NCBI GenBank assembly: GCA_019695115.1
Contig: JAIBAP010000007.1
Coordinates: 112,793-151,604, forward strand
Source: Caldilineales bacterium
GTDB lineage: Bacteria; Chloroflexota; Anaerolineae; J102
Direction of reading: 5' to 3'
Length of the DNA: 38,812 bases
Shown here piece after piece: positions 17,182 through 24,579 of this stretch. A program made the translations under genes and the position numbers. Under the pieces are notes generated by a model, which saw nothing but the letters and a program-made list of their open reading frames with translations, made no database searches and had not been told where the DNA came from. Position 1 is the first letter of the stretch, and each line of letters opens with the position of its first letter.

Positions 17182-18150
17182 TCACTGCCCACTCGGCGGC
17201 AGGGTGCTGAGATAGGCGAACATCGCCCGCAGATCATCGTCGCTGGCGAAACGGTCGTAGTCCTGCCAGGGCATCTCCTCGCCCACGGCCTCGCCGCCGG
17301 GATCGACGCCGGTGCGGAAGAAGCTGATGAACTGCTCCTCCGTCCAGGCCGGGACGATTTTGGTCAGGTTGGGGCCGGGCGGCGGACCTGAACCTCCATC
17401 CGTTCGCACACCATCCAGCTTCTCGCCATGACATTCAGCGCAAAGGGCAAAAGAGGCGAGATAGTGGCCATATTCGGCGGTGGGGCCGGCGGGCGGGGCG
17501 AGCACCGGTTGGGTGATCGGCGGCTGGGCCGAGGCCAGGGGCGCCATCAGTGTGAAGCCGACGCCCAGCAGGTTCAGACGGTTGGGCGGGGTGTTGGGCT
17601 CCACCGCCGGTTGCGAGCGCAGATAGGCTACCAGCGCCTGTACGTCTTCGTCGCTCATGTTGTGGAAGGTCTTCGATGGCATGATGATCAACGAGCGCCC
17701 GCTCTTGTGCACACCCTCGCGGATGGCCCGGATGATCTCACCATCCGACCAGCTGGCAAAATGGGCCGGCGTCAGGTTGGGTGCGTACAGCCTGCCGACG
17801 GGCGGCGCCCCACCCTCTCCGGCCAGGAAGTTCTGCCCTTCCAGCGGCAGCTCGCCATCGCTGCTATGGCAGCCCAGGCACAGGTTGGCGATGTGTTCGC
17901 CGCGGGTAATCTGCTCCGGCGTCATCGCCACCGTCACCTCGGCAACCGGATTGCTGTGTTTGGCGTTCAGCCGCAGCGCCCCCACCAGCCCGCCCACGAA
18001 CACGGCCGCCAGCGAGACCGTGAGCAAGCCGGTGAGGATGAGGCCGGCCCACTTGACCGCGGCCTTCTTCGCCCGTCTGGCCCGCAGGAAGAGGAAGACG
18101 AACAGCGCTATCAGCGCCGCAACGACCACGAAATCGATGATGCTGACCAT
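17182..18150 (-). CDS. Membrane-anchored di-heme cytochrome c
   Basis: 322 residues from ATG 18150, with AGGAG 7 bases upstream; an in-frame TTG at 18156 is less likely. Two N-terminal membrane helices (about residues 4-22 and 36-58) anchor two cytochrome c domains with CLGCH at 91-95 and CAECH at 237-241. Candidate distal Met ligands occur in SLIIMPSKTF and GEEMPWQDY. It resembles the cytochrome c subunits of alcohol/gluconate dehydrogenases and related electron carriers acting outside the membrane. No partner dehydrogenase is adjacent. A heavily deleted paralogue with the same adjoining palindrome lies at 30016-30134. It is followed closely (36 bases upstream) by a hypothetical protein gene on the same strand. 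Confidence 0.85.
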   Translation of the reverse strand: MVSIIDFVVVAALIALFVFLFLRARRAKKAAVKWAGLILTGLLTVSLAAVFVGGLVGALRLNAKHSNPVAEVTVAMTPEQITRGEHIANLCLGCHSSDGELPLEGQNFLAGEGGAPPVGRLYAPNLTPAHFASWSDGEIIRAIREGVHKSGRSLIIMPSKTFHNMSDEDVQALVAYLRSQPAVEPNTPPNRLNLLGVGFTLMAPLASAQPPITQPVLAPPAGPTAEYGHYLASFALCAECHGEKLDGVRTDGGSGPPPGPNLTKIVPAWTEEQFISFFRTGVDPGGEAVGEEMPWQDYDRFASDDDLRAMFAYLSTLPPSGQ

Positions 18151-18186
18151 TGTCAAACTCCTTTGGTGGTGTGGTGGAATGAACCG

Positions 18187-18918
18187 TTAGCGCCTAAGAA
18201 CGCCCTTGATCGCCCGCACCGGCGCCTTCAGGGTGGTGCGGATGGCGGCGTTGTGCCAGATGTTGCCGGCCTGGCCCCACTGGACACGCGAATCGACGAG
18301 GGTGACTTTCTGCTCGACCGCGACGCCGCTGACCCCGAAGTCTTGGGCCAGGTTCACGAGCGTGTCGGCCCAGAACTTGTCCTCGGCTTTGTGCCCGAAC
18401 CCCAACCGAAAACTCATCTCATACATGGGGTCGTTGGCCCGCACCAGCGCCTGCACCTGGGCGGTGGTGGCCTCCTCCTCCGCCTGGGCGCTAAAGGTGA
18501 TCATGCCCGCGAACATGTGGCCTTCGGGGGTCATGAACGAGAAGGAGGCGTCGTCGGCGTAGATGACGAGGATGCCGGTGGAGAGCAGCATGCCGCCGGG
18601 GCCTTTGAGGTTGAGGACGCCAACTTCGCCCGGCGCGATGCCCGCCGAAGAGGCATAGAGGTGGTTGCCTTCGGGCCAATAGGCGGGGAAGTTGGCTCGC
18701 CAGCGGGCGATGACTTCTTGCGGTGTGGCCTGCGCGCCGGCCAGCCGGATCTTGTAGGTCTTCTGCCACAGTTGGCCGAAGCCTTTGAGCGGCCCGGCCA
18801 GTTGCCGGCCCTGGACGTTGAGGTTGACGGCTTCGCCGGAAATATCGCCGACCTGTAAGCGATCAACAGGCTTGGCCCAGGTTCCTTCTTTGGGCGGGGT
18901 GGAGGGTGGAGTGGTCAT
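18187..18918 (-). CDS. Conserved hypothetical protein
   Basis: 243 residues from ATG 18918, with GGAG upstream; the frame stays open further up only through AT-rich micro-repeats. I do not recognise the family with confidence. It begins with a low-complexity Pro/Thr stretch (MTTPPSTPPKEG), then a soluble alpha/beta protein with VIARWRANFPAYWPEGNHLY, GGMLLSTGILVIYADD and SFSFMTPEGHMFAGMITFSA. There is no signal peptide and no membrane helix. The layout (weak similarity to polyketide-cyclase/START-like or DUF1990-like proteins) is suggestive only. It lies upstream of the cytochrome c gene on the same strand and could be co-transcribed. Confidence 0.6.
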   Translation of the reverse strand: MTTPPSTPPKEGTWAKPVDRLQVGDISGEAVNLNVQGRQLAGPLKGFGQLWQKTYKIRLAGAQATPQEVIARWRANFPAYWPEGNHLYASSAGIAPGEVGVLNLKGPGGMLLSTGILVIYADDASFSFMTPEGHMFAGMITFSAQAEEEATTAQVQALVRANDPMYEMSFRLGFGHKAEDKFWADTLVNLAQDFGVSGVAVEQKVTLVDSRVQWGQAGNIWHNAAIRTTLKAPVRAIKGVLRR

Positions 18919-18944
18919 GGGAAACTCCGAGATGAGGCGAGGAG

Positions 18945-19015
18945 GCGGGCGGCGGGCGGGTTTCGCAATCGGCAATTCGCAATTCGCAATCCGCCATTCG
19001 CAATCCGCCATGCCC
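18945..19015. repeat. Intergenic micro-repeat
   Basis: Tandem copies of a ~10-base unit (CGCAATTCGCAATCCGCCATT type) between the STAS gene and the hypothetical gene. No gene is present. Confidence 0.6.
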
Positions 19016-19016
19016 C

Positions 19017-19361
19017 CTAGCCGGCGAGGGCGGCGGCTTCGGTGGCGAAGAGGCCGATGGCCTCGTTGAGGCGCGTGAGTTGGAAGATTTGCAGGTAGTG
19101 GTCGGTGAGGCCAAAGACGCGCAGTTGCTGTTTCTGGCGCTGGACGCGGATGAGGAGGGTGACGAGTAGGCCGATGCCGGAACTGTTCATGTATTCCAGG
19201 TTGCTGAAGTCGAGGATGATGGTGCGCACACCGTTCTGGCTGGCCTCGGTGTAGGCGGCCATGAGGATGTCCTCGGCCTGGCCGGTGACTTCACCCCTCA
19301 GGTCGATGATGCTGGCGCCGTTGAGTTGGCGGACGGCGGCGGTGAGAGTGGGTTTGGACAT
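19017..19361 (-). CDS. STAS-domain anti-sigma factor antagonist (1)
   Basis: 114 residues, the size of a single STAS domain (SpoIIAA/RsbV type). VRTIILDFSNLEYMNSSGIG carries the phosphorylatable Ser in the N-S-S-G-I loop. In partner switching, the unphosphorylated form sequesters an RsbW-like kinase; phosphorylation releases it, and a PP2C phosphatase reverses this. It lies downstream of a second STAS gene and of the phosphatase-kinase fusion on the same strand, so all three form one signalling unit. The spacing to the upstream STAS gene is 153 bases of micro-repeats, so it may have its own promoter. Confidence 0.85.
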   Translation of the reverse strand: MSKPTLTAAVRQLNGASIIDLRGEVTGQAEDILMAAYTEASQNGVRTIILDFSNLEYMNSSGIGLLVTLLIRVQRQKQQLRVFGLTDHYLQIFQLTRLNEAIGLFATEAAALAG

Positions 19362-19375
19362 GGGTGGCCTCGTGG

Positions 19376-19505
19376 GTGGAGATTGGTTATTGGAGATTGG
19401 TTATTGCTAATCGAGGGGATTGGCGACTATGGGAAAGTTGTCGATTCCCGTATTCTGCGCACCACGCACCACGCACCACGGAACACGCAATACGGAACCC
19501 GGAAC
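19376..19505. repeat. Intergenic micro-repeats
   Basis: Two tandem GGAGATTGGTTATT units, then runs of CACGCACCA and CGGAACCCGGAACC between the two STAS genes. No gene is present. Confidence 0.6.
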
Positions 19506-19514
19506 CGACTTCCC

Positions 19515-19868
19515 TCATCCGTTTGCTACCTCGCGCAAGGCGGTGGCTTCGTCGGGGGCGATGGTCATGAAATCGGAGAGGCGGGTGATGGTGAAGAGGT
19601 GGCGGTAGTGCTCGCTGAGGCCGGTGGTGAGCAGGCGACGGCGGTCTTTGCGGGCGCGGGCGAGGATGCCGACGATGAGGGCGATGCCCGTGGAGTTGAT
19701 GTAGTCGACGCCGGCAAAGTTGAGCAGGACGGCGCCGGGGCGGTGGCCGTCGGCCTCGGCATAGGCTTGTTGCAGGGCAGCATCGCCCAGCCCGTCGATT
19801 TCGCCTTTGAGGTCGATGATGGCGACGTCGCCTTGCACGCGGACGCCGGTTTCAAGTGGTTTGGACAT
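19515..19868 (-). CDS. STAS-domain anti-sigma factor antagonist (2)
   Basis: 117 residues from ATG 19868 (MSKPLETGVRVQ), with GGAAG upstream. It has the STAS fold with VDYINSTGIALIVGILARA; the Ser of N-S-T-G-I is the expected phosphorylation site. Its start overlaps the end of the phosphatase-kinase gene by 17 bases, so the two are translationally coupled. It is probably the direct substrate of the HATPase and PP2C domains encoded by that gene. It is clearly diverged from the downstream STAS protein, so the two may answer different partners. Confidence 0.88.
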   Translation of the reverse strand: MSKPLETGVRVQGDVAIIDLKGEIDGLGDAALQQAYAEADGHRPGAVLLNFAGVDYINSTGIALIVGILARARKDRRRLLTTGLSEHYRHLFTITRLSDFMTIAPDEATALREVANG

Positions 19869-21459
19869 GGTCGCTTCCTTCGAGGGAGAAAAGGAGTTCA
19901 AGGGTGTGATGATGGTCGTCGGTGGTGATGCGTAGTTCGTCCACCATGCTCTGGATGAGGAACAACCCCCACCCTCGCGGCGATTGCAGCCCCGCCAGCT
20001 TGGCATCCAGGTCGGGGGCGTCGGCATGGGGGATGGGCGGGCCGCCGCCCTGGTCGGAGATGCGCACCAGCAGGGCGTTGGGTGAGCACAGGATTTCGAT
20101 CTGGGCGGGTTTGTCGGGGTCATATTTGTTGCCGTGCTCCATGGCGTTCATGGTTGCTTCGGCCACGGCGGTCTTGATGCGCTCCAGGTGGGTGGGGACG
20201 ATGCCCAGGTCGGCGACGGCGGCAGCGGTCTGCGCCATGGCCTGGCGCTCGTTGCCGGGGGCGCTGGGGATGGCGAAGCTGGCGAGGGTGCGCCAGGCGG
20301 CGGCGGGGGCAGGGGCAGGGGCGCGGGCCAGGGTGACGCAGGTGATGTCATCTTCCTGCTCCCACCCCTCCCCGGCAAAGACCGCCAGATCGGCCATCAG
20401 CAGGGTGATGAGGTCATTTTCATCACCGGAAGCAGCCAGCAGATCCTGCAGGCGGGGGGTGCTGTACATCTGGCGCTGGGGGTTGTGGGCTTCGACCAGG
20501 CCATCGCTGTAGAAGACGACGCGCTCGCCCGGAGCAATGGTGATCTGTTTCTCCTCGTAGCCCATCCCTGGCATCAATCCCAGCGGCATGCCGGTGGCGC
20601 GCAGTTCGATGGCCTGGCCGGCGCTCTGCCGGAAGGGCAGGTTGTGGCCGGCGTTGGCAAAGCAGAGGCCGCCGGTGCTGGGGTCGAGGATGGCGTAGAG
20701 ACAGGTGACGAACATCTTGGGGGGGATGTCGGGGCAGAGGATGTCGTTGACGCGCTCCAGCACGGCGCCGGGCGAATCATAACGCTCGACCGTGGTGCGC
20801 AGGATGGCGCGCGTGGTGGCCATGACCAGCGCCGCCGGCACGCCTTTGTCGGTGACATCGGCGATGACCAGCCCCAGCCGGCCATCGGGCAAGGTCATGA
20901 AGTCGTAGAAGTCGCCGCTGACGGCCCGCGCCGGCTGCCAGTAGGCGTTCAAGGCCCAGCCTTCGACCTGCGGCGGCTCGGCGGGGAGGAGCGTTTGCTG
21001 GATGACGCGGGCCACGCGCAGTTCTTGCTCGATGCGCTCGCGTTCGAGGGCGGCCTGGCGCTGCTGGAGAACCAGCTGGGCCACGCGCACGGCCGGCGAG
21101 GCGTGTGTGGCAAGGTCGTCGAGCAGGCGGCGGTCATCCGAAGCGTATTCCTGGTCGCTCCGTCGCGGGCTGATGCTGATCAAGCCCAGGATGGCGCCCT
21201 GGCTGACGAGTGGAGCGACGAGGGCGGCCCCCGTCGCTTTGATTTTTGTCAGCGCCGGCGAGTCCATCTGCAGCCGCCCAACTTCGACCGCAGCCGATGA
21301 ACGCTGAAACCAGGCGAACAGCGGGTCGGTGGGGGCGAGTTCGATGTCCAGGCGCTGCACGTCGATGGCCGGCTGGGGTGAGGCCGGGGCGGCGGCGGGT
21401 GGGGTTGGGTCGGGGTTGCGGCGGAAGGGTGATTTCATCGGATCTATTCGAGCCTCCAT
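19852..21459 (-). CDS. GAF-SpoIIE phosphatase-HATPase fusion
   Basis: 535 residues. Residues about 40-150 are GAF-like (sensory). Residues about 165-395 are a PP2C/SpoIIE phosphatase with SGDFYDF, IADVTDKGVPAALVMA, NAGHNLPF, FYSDGLVEA and EQEDDITCV, including the metal-binding Asp residues. Residues about 405-530 are an RsbW-like HATPase with EATMNAMEHGNKY, ISDQGGGPP and GWGLFLIQSM. One protein thus holds both the kinase and the phosphatase of a partner switch, acting on the STAS proteins encoded downstream. The start at 21459 lies 8 bases after a TACCAT box beneath a triple-heptamer site; 21438 (MKSPF) is an alternative. No sigma factor gene is adjacent. Confidence 0.88.
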   Translation of the reverse strand: MEARIDPMKSPFRRNPDPTPPAAAPASPQPAIDVQRLDIELAPTDPLFAWFQRSSAAVEVGRLQMDSPALTKIKATGAALVAPLVSQGAILGLISISPRRSDQEYASDDRRLLDDLATHASPAVRVAQLVLQQRQAALERERIEQELRVARVIQQTLLPAEPPQVEGWALNAYWQPARAVSGDFYDFMTLPDGRLGLVIADVTDKGVPAALVMATTRAILRTTVERYDSPGAVLERVNDILCPDIPPKMFVTCLYAILDPSTGGLCFANAGHNLPFRQSAGQAIELRATGMPLGLMPGMGYEEKQITIAPGERVVFYSDGLVEAHNPQRQMYSTPRLQDLLAASGDENDLITLLMADLAVFAGEGWEQEDDITCVTLARAPAPAPAAAWRTLASFAIPSAPGNERQAMAQTAAAVADLGIVPTHLERIKTAVAEATMNAMEHGNKYDPDKPAQIEILCSPNALLVRISDQGGGPPIPHADAPDLDAKLAGLQSPRGWGLFLIQSMVDELRITTDDHHHTLELLFSLEGSDHVQTT

Positions 21460-21467
21460 TGCTCGTC

Positions 21468-21512
21468 ATGGTATCCTGGCATCGTCCCGAAATCGTTACG
21501 AAAATCGTTACG
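21468..21512 (-). promoter_or_regulatory. Triple-heptamer operator/promoter, site 2
   Basis: CGTCCCG (21483-21489), CGTTACG (21494-21500), CGTTACG (21506-21512). On the minus strand the innermost heptamer is followed by 9 bases and TACCAT (21473-21468), then 8 bases to the ATG of the SpoIIE-type gene. This is the same layout as site 1. Confidence 0.6.
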
Positions 21513-21528
21513 AAGGCGATTTTTGGGG

Positions 21529-21564
21529 GAGAGATGCCAACTTTTCGGAAAGTTGGCATCTCTC
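21529..21564. repeat. Palindrome family III, copy 4
   Basis: 16-bp perfect arms GAGAGATGCCAACTTT, loop TCGG. It lies between divergent genes (SpoIIE-type and antitoxin), so it cannot be their terminator here. Confidence 0.85.
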
Positions 21565-21567
21565 AGA

Positions 21568-21597
21568 CTGCCAGGTGCGAGGCGGCTGTGCTAGAAT
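21568..21597 (+). promoter_or_regulatory. Antitoxin promoter
   Basis: CTGCCA (21568-21573), 18 bases, TAGAAT (21592-21597), followed by AGGAG and the ATG at 21643. Confidence 0.45.
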
Positions 21598-21642
21598 GGC
21601 GGTAGATTATCTCGATGTTCTACGAACAAGGAGCGAGAACGT

Positions 21643-21957
21643 ATGTCCTATGATTTTCAATCAGATGTTCGCCTGGATACAGACGACGTCCGAAGTCCGC
21701 GGCTGGTCGTGTCTGTGCCGCTGGATCAGGCAGAGAGTGTTCGCGATGCGTTGACGAAGCTGGCAAACAGTCCGGCGACAGGCGCGTCGGCCCAGGAAGT
21801 GATCCTGAGCGCCCTGCGCACAGCAGCCGAGCAGGCGTATTTCTGGACGCCGGAGTGGCAGGAGAAAGAACGAGCCACGGATCTGGCAGTTGCCGAGGGC
21901 CGCGTGCAGACGTTTGAGCGTATGGATGAGATGATCGCTTTTCTGGATCGACAATGA
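21643..21957 (+). CDS. Putative antitoxin of a RelE-type pair
   Basis: 104 residues, preceded by AAGGAGCG about 8 bases before the ATG. The middle (LVVSVPLDQAESVRDALTKL...SAQEVILSALRTAAEQAYFW) looks like a short DNA-binding/antitoxin fold. The acidic, charged C-terminus (ERMDEMIAFLDRQ) is typical of the toxin-wrapping tail. Identification rests mainly on context: its TGA overlaps the ATG of a RelE-like reading frame (ATGA). The toxin is internally deleted, so this is probably an orphan antitoxin. Confidence 0.6.
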   Translation: MSYDFQSDVRLDTDDVRSPRLVVSVPLDQAESVRDALTKLANSPATGASAQEVILSALRTAAEQAYFWTPEWQEKERATDLAVAEGRVQTFERMDEMIAFLDRQ

Positions 21958-22069
21958 AGTTTCGCCCTGTTGAGACTTTCTGGAAAGCGTTTGCTGAGCT
22001 TCCTGCTGATGGCAAACAGCCTTCGTTTTCCGCAACATCGGCACGCACGAAATTTACAGGCGGCCTTGA
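21954..22069 (+). pseudogene. RelE-like toxin with internal deletion
   Basis: The first frame gives MKFRPVETFWKAFAELPADG, typical of the N-terminus of a ParE/RelE-fold mRNA interferase. A second frame gives RNIGTHEIYRR and stop, matching the usual I-G-T-H-D-E-Y end of such toxins. The ~50 residues in between are missing and the frame is shifted, so the toxin is dead. A decayed membrane-protein fragment begins about 20 bases later. Confidence 0.6.
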
Positions 22070-22089
22070 GTGGGGTTTGTGTCGCTCAG

Positions 22090-22230
22090 CCACACCTGCA
22101 CCCCCTCCGGCTGCAAGGTGTTCCTTCGGCGGTGCGCCTCAGGGCAAGCCTGGATCGTCCGCTCCAACTCGGCGATGAGGGCGTTCGGGCCTGCCCTGAG
22201 TGCTGGATGCGTACTTTTACGGCGCGATGT
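22090..22230 (-). pseudogene. Decayed 3' fragment of the membrane-protein family
   Basis: The complement matches the extreme C-terminal coding part of the family (LERTIQ...TLQPEGVQVW). It carries the same 27-nt insertion (22122-22148, TCCTTCG...CTCAGGGCAAG) and the beginning of a second insertion (about 22190) as the pseudogene at 23126-23825, so the two share an ancestor. Everything further upstream in the gene is missing. Confidence 0.65.
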
Positions 22231-22271
22231 TTGTCGAACAGGTGGTGGCTGGGTGCCATCCGGGTGATGCT

Positions 22272-22300
22272 TTCCGACTGCCGCTCTTATGTGCTATGAT
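22272..22300 (+). promoter_or_regulatory. Promoter of the PIN toxin-antitoxin pair
   Basis: TTCCGA (22272-22277), 17 bases, TATGAT (22295-22300), 43 bases before the antitoxin ATG. Confidence 0.5.
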
Positions 22301-22343
22301 GCTGATGGAAAACTGCTGAGCTGTGAGAGGCTCAGGAAGGAAC

Positions 22344-22646
22344 ATGAAGGTAATGAACCAGGTTGCGGTTGTCGATCAATCTTTGTTCCGCCGGACCGTC
22401 GTCGAGGCAGCCAGTCTGCCTGACGGCGACTTGGCGATTCTTTTGGATGTGGTTGCGTTTCTGAAGCAGCAGAGAATGGCTGAAACAGCGGCTGATATTC
22501 GGCGGGCTGCCCGCCAACGCGCCGCGGCTTTGCGATCTTTACCACGCGAGCAGCTTGCCGCAGGGTTCCGCGAAGCAGGTGAGAAGATTCGCAGCCAGGT
22601 CATTGCCAGTGGGACGGCTATCGAGGGAGACTGGGAAGGTGACTGA
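22344..22646 (+). CDS. Putative antitoxin of a PIN-domain pair
   Basis: 100 residues from ATG 22344 with AGGAAGGA upstream. VDQSLFRRTVVEAASLPDGD and ILLDVVAFLKQQRM are followed by a basic helical tail; there is no recognised DNA-binding motif. It is assigned as antitoxin because its stop overlaps the GTG start of a PIN toxin by 8 bases, the usual order and coupling of such pairs. The family is not recognised from sequence alone. Confidence 0.6.
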   Translation: MKVMNQVAVVDQSLFRRTVVEAASLPDGDLAILLDVVAFLKQQRMAETAADIRRAARQRAAALRSLPREQLAAGFREAGEKIRSQVIASGTAIEGDWEGD

Positions 22647-23085
22647 GCGGTTGCGCGCGGTCTTCGATACCAACGTCTTCGTATCGGCGTACCTCAGCCG
22701 CAGCCCCAGCAGCCCGACCCAAGAATTGATCGACCGCTGGCTGGCCGGCGAATTCACTCTGTTGGTGTGTGATGCTATCGTCGACGAGCTTATCGAGAAG
22801 TTGACGGCTTACGGAGTCGAACGGGACGACATAGAGGCGTTCATAGCCCGATTCGACGTAATGGCCGAATGGGTAGAGGTGCCGGCGGAGGCGATTGTCC
22901 AGCGCATACCTCTCGACGCGGATGACGATGTGGTTGTGGCCTGCGCCCTGGAAGGAGGCGCCGATTTTCTGGTTACTTATGATCCGCATTTTGCACCTCT
23001 GGGCGACACGTTCGAGGGCGTTAGAATCTCGAAAGCGCTTCCTTTTCTATGGGCGGTTCGAGGTGATCGTCCAGCCGGGATGTAG
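22639..23085 (+). CDS. PIN-domain toxin (putative RNase)
   Basis: 148 residues from a GTG start overlapping the upstream gene. AVFDTNVFVSAYLS carries the first catalytic Asp, VCDAIVDELIEKL the conserved Glu, and LDADDDVVVACAL the next acidic residues; FLVTYDPHF closes the site. This matches COG1569-type PIN proteins. The predicted role is Mg-dependent cleavage of RNA in the cytoplasm, inhibited by the partner. It converges on a membrane-protein pseudogene across palindrome III. Both genes appear intact, so this pair may be active. Confidence 0.82.
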   Translation: MTERLRAVFDTNVFVSAYLSRSPSSPTQELIDRWLAGEFTLLVCDAIVDELIEKLTAYGVERDDIEAFIARFDVMAEWVEVPAEAIVQRIPLDADDDVVVACALEGGADFLVTYDPHFAPLGDTFEGVRISKALPFLWAVRGDRPAGM

Positions 23086-23091
23086 ATGAGC

Positions 23092-23127
23092 GAGAGATGC
23101 CAACTTTTCGGAAAGTTGGCATCTCTT
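23092..23127. repeat. Palindrome family III, copy 5
   Basis: 16-bp arms GAGAGATGCCAACTTT with loop TCGG and one mismatch at the outer end. It separates the convergent PIN toxin and the membrane-protein pseudogene, whose stop codon lies in the outermost bases. Confidence 0.85.
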
Positions 23128-23172
23128 ACTCCTTGCGCAACCACACCCTCACGCCCTCCGGCTGCAAGGTGT

Positions 23173-23199
23173 TCCTTCGGCGGTGCGCCTCAGGACAAG
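23173..23199 (-). repeat. 27-nt in-frame insertion in copy B
   Basis: TCCTTCG...CTCAGGACAAG is inserted exactly between bases that are adjacent in copies A, C and D. It adds nine codons. A near-identical insertion at the same point is in the fragment at 22122-22148. Confidence 0.75.
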
Positions 23200-23240
23200 C
23201 CTGGATCGTCCGTTCCAACTCGGCGATGAGGGCGTTCATG

Positions 23241-23264
23241 CCTGCCCTGAGTGAGAACGAAGGG
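23241..23264 (-). repeat. 24-nt in-frame insertion in copy B
   Basis: CCTGCCCTGAGTGAGAACGA and four further bases are inserted after GCGTTCATG, adding eight codons. It is related to the short interspersed element in the opposite orientation. Confidence 0.7.
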
Positions 23265-23323
23265 TCGGTCTCGTCGCGGGCCGTGCGGGCGAATTGCGCC
23301 ACCACCTGCTGGGCGTCGTACTT

Positions 23324-23349
23324 CTTGTCCTGAACGAAGTGAAGGATCG
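23324..23349 (-). repeat. Frameshifting short element in copy B
   Basis: CTTGTCCTGAACGAAGTGAA plus GGATCG replaces nine bases of the parental gene (net +17) and destroys the frame. The same element is at the identical position in copy E (28738-28763). Confidence 0.75.
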
Positions 23350-23852
23350 GAAGCGGCGGTCGATGCCGTCCTGAATGCGGCGGCGCAGGGGCGCGAAGAG
23401 AGCGACGATGAGTACATCGCAGAGGCGATGAGCAGGGTGGAGACGACAAGGACGAGCGGCGATTGCTGGCCGGTGACATTCGAGAATAGCCGCTGGAGAA
23501 GGAAGACGCTGCCGAAGTAGATGATGGAGAGCAGGGCGGTGACGGCAGTGTATTGCAGCGTCTTGCGGATGATGATGTCGATGTCCCACAGCCGGTAGCG
23601 CAGGATGCCGATGGCAAGCGCGATGAACAACGGCAACCACAACAGAAGGTAGCTGTATTGCACTTGCCCGTTGTAGACCACCGGCTCGACTGTCTGCGTT
23701 GTGACGCGGTGGAAGTACATGGGAATGCTGACATAGCCGACGACCAGATAGACCACCTGGATCGCCAGCAGAAGGGCGAAGAACATGGTGAGCAGCCGAT
23801 TGAACCGTGAAGACTGGTCGCTCATGGTTTTGCGCCTTGCGAAAGAGTGTGT

Positions 23853-23881
23853 TTGCGCACCGATAGTGTATCGACTAGAAT
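23853..23881 (+). promoter_or_regulatory. vapBC promoter (left copy)
   Basis: TTGCGC (23853-23858), 17 bases, TAGAAT (23876-23881). A small palindrome CGATAGTGTATCG (23861-23873) fills the spacer and is a candidate VapBC operator. GGAGG precedes the vapB ATG. Confidence 0.6.
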
Positions 23882-23912
23882 GATGGGCCAGTTGGACACA
23901 CGGAGGTATGCA

Positions 23913-24161
23913 ATGACCCTTGTAGCGAGAAGCACTCGAGACGACACGATCTTTCTGCCCGAAACACTGTTGACCCTGCTCAAACTACGAGAGGGAGATG
24001 CTGTCAAAGCCATTGTCAAAGGCCAAACTCTACGTGTGGCGCGGCTTGAAGCCTTTTTGAGTCTGCGGGGTGCATTGGCCGACGACGAAGCCTTCGACCA
24101 GGCGATGGATGAATTGGAGCAGGGATGGAACGCATGGGCGAGCTTTCCCGCCTCTGTATAG
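23913..24161 (+). CDS. vapB: VapB-type antitoxin (left copy)
   Basis: 82 residues from ATG 23913 with GGAGG 6 bases upstream; open frame further up is not used. The N-terminal half (STRDDTIFLPETLLTLLKLREGDAVKAIV) is an AbrB/SpoVT swapped-hairpin DNA-binding fold. The C-terminal half (DEAFDQAMDELEQGWNAW) is the acidic toxin-binding tail. It should repress its own promoter together with VapC. It overlaps vapC by 37 bases and is divergent from membrane-protein copy B. Identical to 25913-26161. Confidence 0.82.
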   Translation: MTLVARSTRDDTIFLPETLLTLLKLREGDAVKAIVKGQTLRVARLEAFLSLRGALADDEAFDQAMDELEQGWNAWASFPASV

Positions 24162-24541
24162 ACACCGGCCCCTTGATCGCTTTTCTGAAAGGCCGCGACC
24201 CGGGTGCGACAGCAGTTGAGCGCGCTGTACAGAAGCTGGATTGTTTTGTCACCACTATCACGGCGTACGAGTTGCTCTTCGGGGTCGCGCGGACACGCCG
24301 TCAAATCGGCGAGGAGGCGCTGCTGGGAACAATGCAATCGGCGCCGCTGGACATTACGGCTGCCCGGCGTGCAGCGCAGATCCATGATGAGTTGATTCGC
24401 CATAACCAGGATATTGGGATCAAAGATGTGTTGATTGCTGCGATTTGTCTGGAACATCGGTTGCCACTGTTAACGATGAACCAACGGCATTTTGGACGTG
24501 TACCAGGCTTGGTGGTGGTGACGCCGGCTGAGTTCGTGTGA
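24125..24541 (+). CDS. vapC: VapC PIN-domain toxin (left copy)
   Basis: 138 residues (ATG 24125; the ATG at 24134 is an alternative). LCIDTGPLIAFLKGRD carries the first catalytic Asp, ITAYELLFGVARTR the Glu, and DIGIKDVLIAAICL the third acidic residue; PLLTMNQRHFGRVPGL completes the site. VapC enzymes are Mg-dependent RNases, often specific for tRNA or rRNA. The protein is identical to the one at 26125-26541, so the two pairs would cross-neutralise. It ends two bases before palindrome III. Confidence 0.88.
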   Translation: MERMGELSRLCIDTGPLIAFLKGRDPGATAVERAVQKLDCFVTTITAYELLFGVARTRRQIGEEALLGTMQSAPLDITAARRAAQIHDELIRHNQDIGIKDVLIAAICLEHRLPLLTMNQRHFGRVPGLVVVTPAEFV

Positions 24542-24543
24542 TC

Positions 24544-24579
24544 GAGAGATGCCAACTTTTCGGAAAGTTGGCATCTCTC
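24544..24579. repeat. Palindrome family III, copy 6
   Basis: Perfect 16-bp arms GAGAGATGCCAACTTT, loop TCGG. The membrane-protein stop codon (complement of TCA at 24578-24580) lies on its right edge; the VapC stop is two bases from its left edge. Confidence 0.9.

Larger units (their letters stand above)
23126..23825 (-). pseudogene. Membrane-protein family, copy B (deleted and frameshifted)
   Basis: The first 58 residues (MSDQSSRFNRLLT...) match the start of copy C at 25825. The frame then jumps straight to YLLLWLPLFIALAIGILRYR: relative to copy C, 636 bp (212 codons) are missing between two GCTG tetranucleotides. Further down a 20-nt insertion near 23405-23425 and a short interspersed element replacing TACCGCAAG at 23324-23349 (net +17) shift the frame. 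Two more insertions (24 nt at 23241, 27 nt at 23173) are in frame. The C-terminal tail is intact in another frame. It is almost certainly non-functional as a full-length protein. Confidence 0.85.
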
